Shown here piece after piece: positions 8,688 through 16,824 of a stretch of 64,000 nucleotides of DNA (position 1 is the stretch's first letter; each line of letters begins with the position of its first letter). The notes below the pieces were generated by a model. The model was not told the origin of the DNA, ran no database searches, and was given only the letters and a program-made list of their open reading frames with translations. The DNA comes from Sediminihaliea albiluteola (GTDB lineage: Bacteria > Pseudomonadota > Gammaproteobacteria > Pseudomonadales > Halieaceae), in contig NZ_JACFXU010000015.1 of NCBI RefSeq assembly GCF_014077625.1, positions 1 to 64,000 of the forward strand, read 5' to 3'. The translations under genes and the position numbers were made by a program.

Positions 8688-9125
8688 TCATTCACTATCG
8701 AAGAGCACCTTTGGCTCGCCCATTGACAAAACCCAGTGAGCATCACGGCGTACAATACGCCAGCCTTCTGGTCGGCGAGCCCATTGATCGCTGTACTCAC
8801 CATGGGTGTCGTAAAAGCTCTGTTCGTAGGCTCCTTTGCCCTGATGGCGAGCCTGTACGTAGGCCCGCGTCACGGCGCGGTTGCCATCGAGCTCGAGTTG
8901 CACACTGCCAATCAGATGTTGCATGGCAGAGCAGCGATCGTGAAAACTGCGGAACTGTTGCAGCAGGGCATCAAGCCCTTGCTGCTCTTGGCCATCGCCA
9001 TAGTTAAAGCGGACATCCTCAGCAAATACTTCGCCCACTCGATCCCATTGATTGCGATCAACGACCCGCGGGAATTCGTTGAGGGTGTTGAGTATCTCGC
9101 GCTCGTCACTGGCACGCTTTGACAT
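8688..9125 (-). CDS. SnoaL/NTF2-like protein
   Basis: A 145-residue NTF2-superfamily protein with EREILNTLNEFPRVVDRNQWDRVGEVFAEDVRFNYG-type features at residues 8-43, a central MQHLIGSVQ segment and the terminal strands ending GWRIVRRDAHWVLS. The WDRVGEVFAED pattern is typical of SnoaL_4 members encoded near steroid and aromatic catabolic genes. The start is supported by AGAGG 8 nt upstream. It converges on the MBL-fold gene with a 16-bp gap and is divergent from the flavin oxidoreductase. Catalytic activity cannot be assigned. Confidence 0.82.
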   Translation of the reverse strand: MSKRASDEREILNTLNEFPRVVDRNQWDRVGEVFAEDVRFNYGDGQEQQGLDALLQQFRSFHDRCSAMQHLIGSVQLELDGNRAVTRAYVQARHQGKGAYEQSFYDTHGEYSDQWARRPEGWRIVRRDAHWVLSMGEPKVLFDSE

Positions 9126-9361
9126 GATGAATCCTCTCTAATGTGTTGTTAGCACTTTGAAGGGCTGGCGCAATATAGGCAAAACAAGCCGCTGCTTTTT
9201 AAGTACCCGGTTTAAATCCTTGCCCTGGCCGCTGTAAATGCTTAATAAAGCATCGACTTCAGTGGCTGGGTGCTGTGGAGTATCATTTTATGTGAGACCT
9301 TTCAGACATTGCCGACCATCTAATAAGTAGCGGTCCTTTTGTCCACACAGCGGAATCAGGT

Positions 9362-10594
9362 ATGACTAAAGCTAAAACCAGCCCTTTCGATCCAATCCAA
9401 ATTGGCCCACTAGAGCTGCATAATCGCTTTATAAAGTCCGGTGCTAACGAGAATATGTCTAAGAATGGCCGGCCCACTAAAGCGATGGTTAAACACCATA
9501 CAGATCTTGCCCTGGGCGGAGTTGGGCTCACGACCGTAGCTTACTTAGCTGTGACCGAAGTCGGTCGTACTCTGGAAGATCAGATTTGGTTGCGGCGGGA
9601 AGTGCTGCCTGATCTGCAAGCCCTCACAGACTCAGTCCATGCTGCTGGTGCGGCAATTTCAGCACAAATTACCCACGGTGGATCCTTCGTCACTGGCCTG
9701 CGAGTTAAAGGCCGTACAATCAGTGCCTCATCTGGTATCAACGCAGCGGGTTTACTCAAGGGCAACATCCTGCAGCGAGCAATGAATGAAGAGGATATGC
9801 AGCGAGTGGTCGATGAGTTTGTCGCTGGCGCGGAGCTGTGCCGCGAGGCAGGATTTGATGCCGTAGAGCTGCATATGGGACACGGTTACCTGCTAAACCA
9901 GTTCATCTCACCATTATCGAATAAGCGCAAAGATCAATACGGTGGTAGCGCTGAAAACCGGGTGAGATTTCCGGCTCGCGTGCTGGCTGCGGTTAAGCAG
10001 GCAGTGGGTAAAGACCTTGCGGTGATTGCCAAAATTAATGTGGCTGACGGAGTGCGCGGCGGCGCTACTGCGGAAGATGGCTGTATTACTGCCCAGGCAC
10101 TTGAAGCCGCTGGTGCCGACTTACTGGTCCTATCCGGTGGGCGTAATGTTGAGTCCACTTGGTTTACCTTCGGCAGCAATATGAACTTGGAGGAAATTAA
10201 GAAGGTGCTTAAGGGACAGTGGTTAAGCACTGCAATGCTGAGTATTGCAGCAAAAAGCGCCCCCAAGGTGACTTTCAAGCCAATGTATTTCTGGGAGTAC
10301 TCGAGCAAAGTTCGCGCTGCCAGCAGGGTGCCAATGGCTTACCTAGGCGGTTTGCGCTCGATTGAGGGGACGCAGCAGGCATTAGACGCTGGCTTTGACT
10401 GTGTTGTGATGGCCAGGCCCTTGATACACGATCCGGGCTTGGTGAATAAGTTTAAAAGCGCTGAGCTCACTGAGTCAGGCTGCACCAACTGTAATGCCTG
10501 TGTAGCTTACATTTATCATAGCGATGGCACGCGCTGCATACTGAATCCACCGAATGACACTAGCTTGAATCACATTGCAGCGTCTGCCAACTAA
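9362..10594 (+). CDS. Old-yellow-enzyme-family NADH:flavin oxidoreductase, short form
   Basis: A 410-residue FMN-dependent TIM-barrel enzyme. Visible landmarks are FDPIQIGPLELHNRFIKS at the N-terminus, AAISAQITHGG, the substrate/FMN loop HMGHGYLLNQFISPLSNKR followed by DQYGGSAENR, and MARPLIHDP. The C-terminus keeps the Cys-rich iron-sulfur segment (CTNCNACV then C in TRCILN) of 2,4-dienoyl-CoA-reductase-type relatives but stops there, lacking their FAD/NAD domain. It probably reduces an alpha,beta-unsaturated carbonyl with electrons supplied by a partner. The 707-residue relative at 43506 has all domains. Confidence 0.85.
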   Translation: MTKAKTSPFDPIQIGPLELHNRFIKSGANENMSKNGRPTKAMVKHHTDLALGGVGLTTVAYLAVTEVGRTLEDQIWLRREVLPDLQALTDSVHAAGAAISAQITHGGSFVTGLRVKGRTISASSGINAAGLLKGNILQRAMNEEDMQRVVDEFVAGAELCREAGFDAVELHMGHGYLLNQFISPLSNKRKDQYGGSAENRVRFPARVLAAVKQAVGKDLAVIAKINVADGVRGGATAEDGCITAQALEAAGADLLVLSGGRNVESTWFTFGSNMNLEEIKKVLKGQWLSTAMLSIAAKSAPKVTFKPMYFWEYSSKVRAASRVPMAYLGGLRSIEGTQQALDAGFDCVVMARPLIHDPGLVNKFKSAELTESGCTNCNACVAYIYHSDGTRCILNPPNDTSLNHIAASAN

Positions 10595-10790
10595 GCGTTT
10601 TGGCGATACAACGCGTCTGCTACCTGCCGCAAAATAAGCTAAAGTGATTGCTGTATCTGGAACTACGCTACAATCACTAGTGACAGACCGCTTTCGGCTG
10701 TGGCCAGAGTCGCCAGAGTAAGGGTCAAAAAATTCAAGCTAAAAAATAATCTATAAATATGACGAGTTTTATCGTGGTAGGAGCAAAGTA

Positions 10791-12539
10791 ATGGCAGCAT
10801 CAAGTTTTGATTACGTGATTCGTAATGGGCTGGTTTTTGATGGTAGCGGCGGTGAGCCCTTCCTAGCGGATGTCGCTATTACTGGCGCTAAGGTTGTTCA
10901 GGTGGGCAAGGTCAGTGGCCGTGGTGAAGAGGAAATTGATGCCAGTGGGCGCATTGTCACGCCAGGTTTTGTTGATATTCATACTCATTATGATGGTCAG
11001 GTTACTTGGGAGAACCGTTTATCCCCTTCGTCTTACCATGGGGTGACAACCGTTCTTATGGGTAACTGCGGTGTGGGCTTTGCACCTTGTAAGCCTGAGC
11101 ATCGAGATATGCTTGTGCGCGTCATGGAGGGAGTAGAGGATATTCCCGAAATTGTGATGACAGAAGGCCTGCCCTGGAACTGGGAAACTTTCCCAGAGTA
11201 TATGGATGCGCTAGAAGAGCGACGGGCCGATATGGATTTTGCAGCTCAGTTGGCGCACGCTCCTGTAAGAGTCAATGTTATGGGCCAGCGCGGCGCTGAT
11301 CGCGAGCCGCCGACCGCCGAAGAGATGGATAAGATGACTGCCATGGTGGCTGAGGCGATTCGTGTCGGCGCGATTGGGGTGACGACCTCACGCAGTATGA
11401 GCCATCGCACCAAAGCGGGCGACCTAGCCCCAACCGTTGAGACAGAGGATGAAGAGTTACTGGCCTTGGCAAGAGGTTTGCGCGAAGCAGGGGCAGGGGT
11501 GTTTCAGATGATTCCCGCTTCTACCGCTGGTGGTGACCCGGTTGCTGAAGTAGCTTTTATGCGCAAGTTGGTTGAGACTTCTGGTGGTCGTCCACTGTCC
11601 TATACATTGCTAAACAACACCTTTATGCCGGATTCTCACTTACAGTTTTTAGAGAAGATGGAGGAGGCCTCGGCAGATGGGCTGCCGATTCGCGGACAGG
11701 TTTTTCCACGCCCAGTGGGTGTTTTATTAGGTTTAGACCTATCGTTTCACCCCTTCCGTTTTAACCCCAGTTATTTGGCGACAGAGCATTTGCCCTTGGC
11801 AGAGCGGGTTGCGGCCATGCGTGACCCAGCTATGCGGGCTAAGTTGTTAGCTGAGGAGCCAGAGCACAGTAATGAAATTTTCCTCTACTTTGCTAGCCAG
11901 ATAGAAACTTTGTATCCCTTGGGCAACCCGCCTAACAACGAGCCTGAGCCCTCCCATCGCGTGGGTGAGCAAGCAAAGCGCTTGGGTATAAGTGCCAAAG
12001 AATTAGTATACGATTTGTTACTAGAAGACGAAGGGCGAAGTACTCTATTTCTACCCGCAGCCAACTTTCTAGGTGACTCCCTGGAACCGGTCAGGGAGTT
12101 GCTTGAGCACCCGGACACTCTAATTGGTCTGGGGGATGGTGGTGCGCACTACGGAATGATTTGCGATAGCAGCTACCCGACTAGTTTACTGGCTTATTGG
12201 ACTCGCGATCGTGAAAGAGGACCTAAGCTGCCACTGCCCTGGGCGATCAATGCACTGACTCGGCGCAATGCTTTGGCAATTGGTTTGGAAGATCGGGGTT
12301 TAATTGCACCGGGCATGAAGGCCGACCTTAACGTCATTGATTATGAGCGCCTGCAGCTAAAAGCGCCCTCGGTGACCTATGATCTACCTGCGGGTGGGCG
12401 GCGCTTGGCGCAAAAAGCGGATGGTTATGATCTGACAATGGTCAGTGGTGAAGTGACCTACCGCAAGGGTGAAGCCACAGATGCCTTGCCGGGGCGCTTG
12501 GTGCGAAACCCAGCAACGCGAGCCAGTCGGCAAGCCTAA
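10791..12539 (+). CDS. Amidohydrolase, N-acyl-D-amino-acid deacylase family
   Basis: A 582-residue metal-dependent hydrolase of the amidohydrolase superfamily. The metal motif is His64-Thr-His66 in GFVDIHTHYDGQ, and the metal-bridging Cys93 lies in MGNCGVGFAP, as in D-aminoacylases. A late GDGGAHYGM segment provides the catalytic-site loop, and the C-terminal GLIAPGMKADLNVIDY is typical of the beta-sandwich return. D-aminoacylases cleave N-acyl-D-amino acids, but many homologues in catabolic clusters act on unidentified amides or cyclic substrates. AGGAG 8 nt upstream supports the start. It stands alone between the flavin reductase and a hairpin. Confidence 0.85.
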   Translation: MAASSFDYVIRNGLVFDGSGGEPFLADVAITGAKVVQVGKVSGRGEEEIDASGRIVTPGFVDIHTHYDGQVTWENRLSPSSYHGVTTVLMGNCGVGFAPCKPEHRDMLVRVMEGVEDIPEIVMTEGLPWNWETFPEYMDALEERRADMDFAAQLAHAPVRVNVMGQRGADREPPTAEEMDKMTAMVAEAIRVGAIGVTTSRSMSHRTKAGDLAPTVETEDEELLALARGLREAGAGVFQMIPASTAGGDPVAEVAFMRKLVETSGGRPLSYTLLNNTFMPDSHLQFLEKMEEASADGLPIRGQVFPRPVGVLLGLDLSFHPFRFNPSYLATEHLPLAERVAAMRDPAMRAKLLAEEPEHSNEIFLYFASQIETLYPLGNPPNNEPEPSHRVGEQAKRLGISAKELVYDLLLEDEGRSTLFLPAANFLGDSLEPVRELLEHPDTLIGLGDGGAHYGMICDSSYPTSLLAYWTRDRERGPKLPLPWAINALTRRNALAIGLEDRGLIAPGMKADLNVIDYERLQLKAPSVTYDLPAGGRRLAQKADGYDLTMVSGEVTYRKGEATDALPGRLVRNPATRASRQA

Positions 12540-12549
12540 GCTCTACTTG

Positions 12550-12578
12550 GCACAGCTACAGTTTATCTGTGGCTGTGC
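12550..12578. terminator. Hairpin between convergent genes
   Basis: A 12-bp stem (12550-12561 with 12567-12578, one T-G wobble) with a 5-nt loop lies between the converging amidohydrolase and lipoprotein genes. No strong U-tract is visible on either strand, so intrinsic termination is uncertain. Confidence 0.5.
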
Positions 12579-12596
12579 TGCATATCCAAATAGGAC

Positions 12597-13202
12597 CTAA
12601 TGCATTTCTAAGCTTTGCTGTCCCACGCCGCTAGGAGTGCCTCGTTGCTGAATGCCGCTTGAGCCCATGTCGGGGCGGGAGGAGCTATTCAGGCTGTGGG
12701 GTAAGGGGCCTAAAAGGGTCTCTCCCCATTCATGCTGTGGCAGAGCTTGCACCAAGTCGCCTACCTCGACTACGTCCGCAATTCCTAGCAGGGGTTGCAG
12801 CGCTGAGCCACCGCCGCTGCGGTTATCCCAGAGAGAATAGGTAGCACTTGCTAGGCGGTGCTCATGATCAAAGGCGAGCATTAAGAACTCACCGGAGACC
12901 TTGGCTTTCCCCCAGTCTATTGAGAACACATCAGCACCTAGGGCTCCAAGACTAATGCCGAGGCTGTCTTCATTGACGCGCCAGAACTCCCAAGCCAAAA
13001 CGTAGCCTTGGGCGGAACTCGAAATGCGCAAGGGTGGGCCGAGTTGTAACAGCACATCGCTGAGTGAGTCCCCTTTGCTTAGTGAGCTGTGGGAGTTCAC
13101 TGGTAGTGGACTGCCGAGCTCATACTGCCATTGTGTGCAGCCACTCAGAGCTAGACATAGAAGCAAGCAAAGATAGCGCGTACTTGTTTTAAAGTGTTTC
13201 AT
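12597..13202 (-). CDS. Predicted lipoprotein, SmpA/BamE-like N-domain
   Basis: A 201-residue lipoprotein with signal peptide and lipobox LSGC (lipidated Cys about residue 22). The early part (KGDSLSDVLLQLGPPLRI) resembles the small SmpA/OmlA/BamE repeat, in which G-x-S-x-x-D/E-V-L-x-x-L-G-P-P is common; the rest is not recognisable. The start overlaps the end of the preceding lipoprotein gene by 14 bp, suggesting translational coupling. Asp does not follow the lipidated Cys (residue +2 is Thr), so outer-membrane sorting is likely. Function unknown. Confidence 0.7.
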   Translation of the reverse strand: MKHFKTSTRYLCLLLCLALSGCTQWQYELGSPLPVNSHSSLSKGDSLSDVLLQLGPPLRISSSAQGYVLAWEFWRVNEDSLGISLGALGADVFSIDWGKAKVSGEFLMLAFDHEHRLASATYSLWDNRSGGGSALQPLLGIADVVEVGDLVQALPQHEWGETLLGPLPHSLNSSSRPDMGSSGIQQRGTPSGVGQQSLEMH

Positions 13203-13542
13203 GAACTTTGCTGGAAAACTCGCTCAAGCGGTCATTTTCATCAAAGATAAATACTGCGCGGTCATAGCGAGTGTCCACTTGGAAGCGGTTGTACACAATA
13301 AGTAATAGCCCATTACCTTTGGAGCGTTCGTAAAGGTAGTAAAGCACTGTTTCGTCATTCAGTGCGATCAGCTGAGAGGGAGGGCCTAGCTGCTTGAGTA
13401 CTTCGCTGCGGGTTGTTTTACCTGGAGTCATATTCTTTAGGACGCTAGGGTCCCATGTGACCTCTACGCCACGCTGGTTTTCATATTGCGCACAGGCTCC
13501 TAGGAAAACAGTGAGTGCAGCAATCAGAAACGATCGAATCAT
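13189..13542 (-). CDS. Small SmpA/BamE-like lipoprotein
   Basis: A 117-residue lipoprotein. Signal peptide and lipobox LGAC put the lipidated Cys at about residue 17. The mature part has the BamE-like motif MTPGKTTRSEVLKQLGPPSQL and a predicted beta-rich C-terminus (AVFIFDENDRLSEF). It is not the canonical BamE, which normally stands alone near fur or recN. It overlaps and probably couples to the downstream lipoprotein gene, so the two products may work together in the envelope. Confidence 0.75.
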   Translation of the reverse strand: MIRSFLIAALTVFLGACAQYENQRGVEVTWDPSVLKNMTPGKTTRSEVLKQLGPPSQLIALNDETVLYYLYERSKGNGLLLIVYNRFQVDTRYDRAVFIFDENDRLSEFSSKVHETL

Positions 13543-13648
13543 ATCAGGCTCCTATAGATAAGCGTTTAGCATAGCCTTTTTTAACAATGAAAGCTGCTAT
13601 GGCTGGAGCTGGCCTGTGCTGTATGGGCGCTATTGAATCTGTAATGAT

Positions 13649-13675
13649 GGGGCAGGGGCAGGGGCAGGGGCAGGG
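13649..13675 (+). repeat. GGGGCA tandem repeat, potential G-quadruplex
   Basis: Four GGGG tracts, each followed by CA, and a final GGG give 4.5 copies of a 6-bp unit. Four G4 tracts with 2-nt loops are a textbook intramolecular G-quadruplex sequence. The G-rich strand is the template strand of the CMD gene, just beyond its stop codon. Confidence 0.85.
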
Positions 13676-13694
13676 TGCCGCGGGGAGCGGCACC
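13674..13694. terminator. GC-rich hairpin downstream of CMD gene
   Basis: A perfect 8-bp stem (GGTGCCGC at 13674-13681 with GCGGCACC at 13687-13694) and loop GGGGA lie 7 bp past the CMD stop codon and touch the G-quadruplex repeat. There is no U-tract on the minus-strand transcript; termination or 3'-end stabilisation is inferred. Confidence 0.5.
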
Positions 13695-13701
13695 TGGCTG
13701 A

Positions 13702-14073
13702 TTAAGCTTCTTTCGCTGCTTCGGCGATAGCTTCCTCGAGTGGGCCAAGCAAACTAGCTGCGCGTGGGTAGCCTGCATATTGAGCGATAAATAGCAGCAG
13801 CTCACGGGCCTCTTCGGCGTTCATTTCGCCGCGCTTTAAGGAGGCTTTGAGTTGGATTTTGAAGGTGGCGGGTTCGCCTTTCTCGGCGATAATACCAATC
13901 AGCAGGATACGTTTGTCGCGCATAGACAGGGTTTCGCGTGTCCATAACTCTGCAAATAGCTGCTCCAGCATCACATCAGTGAAGGCATAGCCTTCAGGGG
14001 GTACTTCGACGTCTCCGGCGTAGACATCGCGGATTTTTTCAAGGCCTTTTTCGCGCCGAGTTTTGTCGCTCAT
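13702..14073 (-). CDS. Carboxymuconolactone decarboxylase-family protein
   Basis: A 123-residue all-helical CMD/AhpD-fold protein. Visible family pattern: LWTRETLSMRDKRILLIGIIAEKGEP, then ARELLLFIAQYAGYPRAAS. The CxxC of AhpD peroxidases is absent, so it is closer to gamma-carboxymuconolactone decarboxylase-like proteins, many of uncharacterised activity. It follows the sterol-desaturase-like gene by 44 bp on the same strand and is probably the last gene of the double-MarR operon. A relative sits near cyp51 in Mycobacterium tuberculosis (from memory). Confidence 0.88.
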   Translation of the reverse strand: MSDKTRREKGLEKIRDVYAGDVEVPPEGYAFTDVMLEQLFAELWTRETLSMRDKRILLIGIIAEKGEPATFKIQLKASLKRGEMNAEEARELLLFIAQYAGYPRAASLLGPLEEAIAEAAKEA

Positions 14074-14117
14074 GGTGTTGTCCTCTTATTGCTTGTTTGC
14101 CTCTTTATCCGCTGGGC

Positions 14118-14840
14118 TTAGTCCAGCGTTCCGAACAATTTGTCATAGAGCAAGGTGATCGTAGCGTAGTTTCCTTTGTGCATGTTCTCGTGGTGGATGT
14201 GATGCTTAGCTGTAATCCAGCTCACGGTCTTAAAGGGGAAGGGCAGGTCCACAAAGGTGTGGTTGAGAGTGTTCAGTTGGGTAAACAATACGTAAGTGAT
14301 AATCGCGGTGCTGACATGAAATGGACCGAGGAATGCGGCCAGTATTGCAAGGGAGCCGAGAAACAAGGCAATACCAACAAAGGTTTCCACCGGATGGACG
14401 TAAAAAGCATCAATATAAGTGGGCTTTCTAGCTTGATGGTGAACCGCATGAATCCTGCGCATCCAACCATTGCCATGAAACCAAAAACGATGACACAGGT
14501 AATAGAAGAAGTCATAAACCATTAAGATAATGAAGCTATTGACGATGACCATCCACCATTTGTCGAGCTCAAGGGTCACACAAAAGGGCAGGATCAGAAT
14601 AAAGAACGCTAGGTTAGTGATCAGGCCAATATTGCGGCTCGCTTTCATCACCGGAGGGTATTTTTCTTGAGCTATTTTTTTGCGGTCTTGTTCTTTATTG
14701 ATTTCTCGCATGCGTTGTAGAGAAGGGTTAAGGAAGGCGAGGTAGTTAATTAGCTTAGTGAGTATGATGACTCCAGCCAGTACTATCAGTGCGGCCTGCC
14801 AGTGGTACTGGGATGCAAGCGTGGCTATGAATTCAGACAT
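14118..14840 (-). CDS. Sterol desaturase / fatty acid hydroxylase family protein
   Basis: A 240-residue integral-membrane di-iron enzyme with about four membrane helices. The eight-histidine signature is present: HRFWFH (residues about 116-121), HAVHH (about 130-134) and HHIHHE near the C-terminus, with an extra His in FYVHPVE. Members hydroxylate or desaturate sterols, fatty acids or carotenoids using O2 and reductant. The start is supported by AGGAG 6 nt upstream. The gene lies 18 bp downstream of the fused MarR regulator, implying co-transcription and regulation by it. Substrate unknown. Confidence 0.9.
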   Translation of the reverse strand: MSEFIATLASQYHWQAALIVLAGVIILTKLINYLAFLNPSLQRMREINKEQDRKKIAQEKYPPVMKASRNIGLITNLAFFILILPFCVTLELDKWWMVIVNSFIILMVYDFFYYLCHRFWFHGNGWMRRIHAVHHQARKPTYIDAFYVHPVETFVGIALFLGSLAILAAFLGPFHVSTAIITYVLFTQLNTLNHTFVDLPFPFKTVSWITAKHHIHHENMHKGNYATITLLYDKLFGTLD

Positions 14841-14858
14841 GGGATACTCCTAGTTTGC

Positions 14859-15893
14859 CTATTTAAGTAGTAGGTTGGCCAGGTGTTGGCGAGCTTCTGG
14901 CGAGAGCTTTTGTCTTAATTCTCGCGCCAGTTGTGCCAAGTCTGGCTCGTTATTAGTGAACACTGCCACTTCTGGTTGCAGTGCGTGATAGAGCCGTTTG
15001 ATGGTACTGCGCAGTTGATCGAGGGCGGGAACGCCCACTATTTGGCTCATTTCGAACTCTAACTCGTCGATGTTTTCGACCGAGTCTTCTATCAGGGTCC
15101 GGCCAAGTCCGGTGAAGCGCAGTAGTACTTGCCGGGCATCATTGGGGTCGGGTTCTCGATAGATATAACCGAGCTCTTCTAGTTCATTAACGATTGAGCT
15201 AACCGCTTGTTTACTGACGTTCTGTAAACTTGCGATCTGTAGAATTCTTCCGCCCTCGGGACCAATAAGCGCTAGTACTTGGCCGTAGGACAGCTTCAGT
15301 CCGTCGTGGCCGCGCTGTACACCGAGCGCCATTAGGCGATGGTTAATGAAGTTACTTATGCGCGGTAGCAAACCAACCAACAAGACTGGGTGTTTGGACC
15401 CTGGCGCTTCTGGCGGGTAGGTATTAGTGGCCAAACAGACCGCTTTAAGCGTCTCAACACTTTGGCGCAAGGCTTTTTCGCCTACAATCTTTTCGCATTC
15501 GTGTTGTAGTCTAGCGGCAACTTCTAGCCCACAGCGCCGTAGATCGAGACCGTGAGCGGTCAGCTTTATGCGTTTGGCACGGCCATCAGTTGCATCGGGA
15601 ATGCGACGGATATAGCCAGCATTTTCGATTAAGTTGGCCGTTTGGTTGGCTGCTTGGCGGGAAATGTTTAATGCTTCAGCTAAATCGGTTAAGCGCGCGC
15701 CCTCGCGAGGGAGTAATGAAATATATGGCTCATAGTAGAGACGCAGGTCCTTGAAGCCATAGGCGCCTGTTAAGCGCTCCATAATCTGAGATTCGAGATA
15801 ACGGGAAACGCCAAGCACGTGACGCGGGAAGTTATCACGGTAGCGGCGCCATGTGGGATCAATGGCTAGGGCTATGGGCTGAGTAGAAATCAT
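14859..15893 (-). CDS. Tandem (single-chain) double-MarR regulator
   Basis: A 344-residue protein containing two complete MarR winged-helix domains. The first HTH and wing cover about residues 66-115 (LTDLAEALNISRQAANQ and RRIPDATDGRAKRIKLT). The second covers about 215-264 (ILQIASLQNVSKQAVSSIV and REPDPNDARQVLLRFT). Typical MarR proteins are about 150 residues and dimerise; this fusion could act as a covalent pseudo-dimer. It heads an operon with the desaturase-like and CMD genes. A promoter-overlapping three-half-site element 20 bp upstream of its start recurs at 20006, implying autoregulation plus control of the LLM/dehydrogenase locus. Confidence 0.9.
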   Translation of the reverse strand: MISTQPIALAIDPTWRRYRDNFPRHVLGVSRYLESQIMERLTGAYGFKDLRLYYEPYISLLPREGARLTDLAEALNISRQAANQTANLIENAGYIRRIPDATDGRAKRIKLTAHGLDLRRCGLEVAARLQHECEKIVGEKALRQSVETLKAVCLATNTYPPEAPGSKHPVLLVGLLPRISNFINHRLMALGVQRGHDGLKLSYGQVLALIGPEGGRILQIASLQNVSKQAVSSIVNELEELGYIYREPDPNDARQVLLRFTGLGRTLIEDSVENIDELEFEMSQIVGVPALDQLRSTIKRLYHALQPEVAVFTNNEPDLAQLARELRQKLSPEARQHLANLLLK

Positions 15894-15899
15894 AGGATA

Positions 15900-15940
15900 A
15901 ATGTAAAGTTAATTTGACGGTAGGTCAAACATAATTGACA
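15900..15940 (-). promoter_or_regulatory. Promoter and operator of the double-MarR operon
   Basis: On the minus strand TTGACC (15923-15928) and TACATT (15900-15905) are spaced by 17 bp as -35 and -10. Overlapping the -35 is an element at 15914-15940: TTGAC, 5 bp, GTCAAAC, 3 bp, ATTGACA. It has three TTGAC half-sites (the middle one inverted) about 10-11 bp apart. The same 19 fixed bases recur at 20006-20032. Confidence 0.72.
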
Positions 15941-16023
15941 AACTGCTCTGGCTAGAGCAAAGTTCTTTGTTATAAATGAGTCATATAGTGCTTGGATGGC
16001 TTAGCCATAGGAGGGGAGTGATT

Positions 16024-16461
16024 ATGCCAAAAGCAGTGCAGGTGCCTGAAAGTCATCGAAATATACTAGAAACATCATTTTTTGCTTTTGTGAGCACTAT
16101 CCGCAAAAAAGACCAGCTGATATCGACTAATCCAGTGGGCTTTGATTGGGACGGTGAGACCTTCCGTTTTAGTACCCTTAAAAGCCGAATAAAGTATCGA
16201 AATATGCAGGCAGATCCAAGGCTGACGATCTGTATTATGGACCCTAAAAGCCCGACCCGTTACATTGAGATGCGGGGTAAGGCAATACTTGAAGATGATC
16301 CGGAGGGCTCCTTGGCCAAAAAGATATTCAAGCGGCAAACGGGACGAGATTTTGATCTAGATGAGCCCGGTGCGGAGCGCGTCATTGTGACCCTCGAAAT
16401 TGAGCAGGTCTCAACCCCTAAACTTTATGGGGGTAAGCTCGATCATATGGGGCGTTCCTAG
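16024..16461 (+). CDS. PPOX-class (pyridoxamine phosphate oxidase-fold) flavin/F420 protein
   Basis: A 145-residue split-barrel protein of the class often annotated as F420-dependent oxidoreductase. Evidence: FAFVSTIRKKDQLISTNPVGFDW near the N-terminus, FSTLKSRIKYRNMQADPRLTICIMDP, and the RYIEMRGKA strand, which match the FMN/F420-binding core. The start at 16024 is chosen because a strong AGGAGGGG lies 8 nt upstream; an in-frame ATG 48 nt earlier has no such site. It is divergent from the double-MarR operon across the shared operator. Cofactor identity (FMN, F420, haem) is not determined by sequence. Confidence 0.8.
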   Translation: MPKAVQVPESHRNILETSFFAFVSTIRKKDQLISTNPVGFDWDGETFRFSTLKSRIKYRNMQADPRLTICIMDPKSPTRYIEMRGKAILEDDPEGSLAKKIFKRQTGRDFDLDEPGAERVIVTLEIEQVSTPKLYGGKLDHMGRS

Positions 16462-16601
16462 CTCAGAGCTTTGCTCCAGCTTCTGAGAGCTAATCGCGCT
16501 GCAGCTCAGTATTTTAAAAGTGACAGTGACTAGGCTTGTACAACAAGCTCCTGAGACTTGGCCTCTGCTGATGGGATAAGACTCAAGAGCTCGCTTTGAA
16601 G

Positions 16602-16820
16602 TCAATCTAATTCAATGATTCTGATTGTTTGGTTGGGGCAGAAATTAACCGCGTCTTGGACCTTGCTGCGCAAGCTCTCACTCGGACGAGCCTGTTTCAC
16701 TTTAACCTTGGGGTAGCCTGTGCCAGTATCAACAACCTCGAATACCTCGGGGCACTCGTCAGCGCATACGCCGTGTCCTTGGCATAACAGCATATCGACT
16801 TTAACTTGATACTTACCCAT
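16602..16820 (-). CDS. [3Fe-4S]-type ferredoxin, P450 partner
   Basis: A 72-residue ferredoxin with Cys13-x5-Cys19 in CQGHGVC and a distal CysPro (Cys61-Pro). His16 replaces the second cysteine of the usual CxxCxxC, a pattern of [3Fe-4S] ferredoxins dedicated to bacterial P450s. An additional Cys-Pro (residues 23-24) follows the first motif. It begins 4 bp after the P450 stop codon, so the two are translated from one transcript. It resembles the small ferredoxin next to M. tuberculosis cyp51 (comparison from memory). It would carry electrons from an unlinked reductase to the P450. Confidence 0.92.
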   Translation of the reverse strand: MGKYQVKVDMLLCQGHGVCADECPEVFEVVDTGTGYPKVKVKQARPSESLRSKVQDAVNFCPNQTIRIIELD

Positions 16821-16824
16821 GGCC

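Noticed and set aside
8736-9122. 128-codon plus-strand frame opposite the SnoaL-like gene
   Set aside because: No recognisable domain or ribosome-binding site, and the minus-strand gene has a clear SnoaL pattern with supported start.
15934-15940. Third half-site TTGACA taken as a plus-strand -35 for the PPOX gene
   Set aside because: No acceptable -10 lies 16-18 bp downstream; at 20026-20032 there is also none, so it is better read as an operator half-site.
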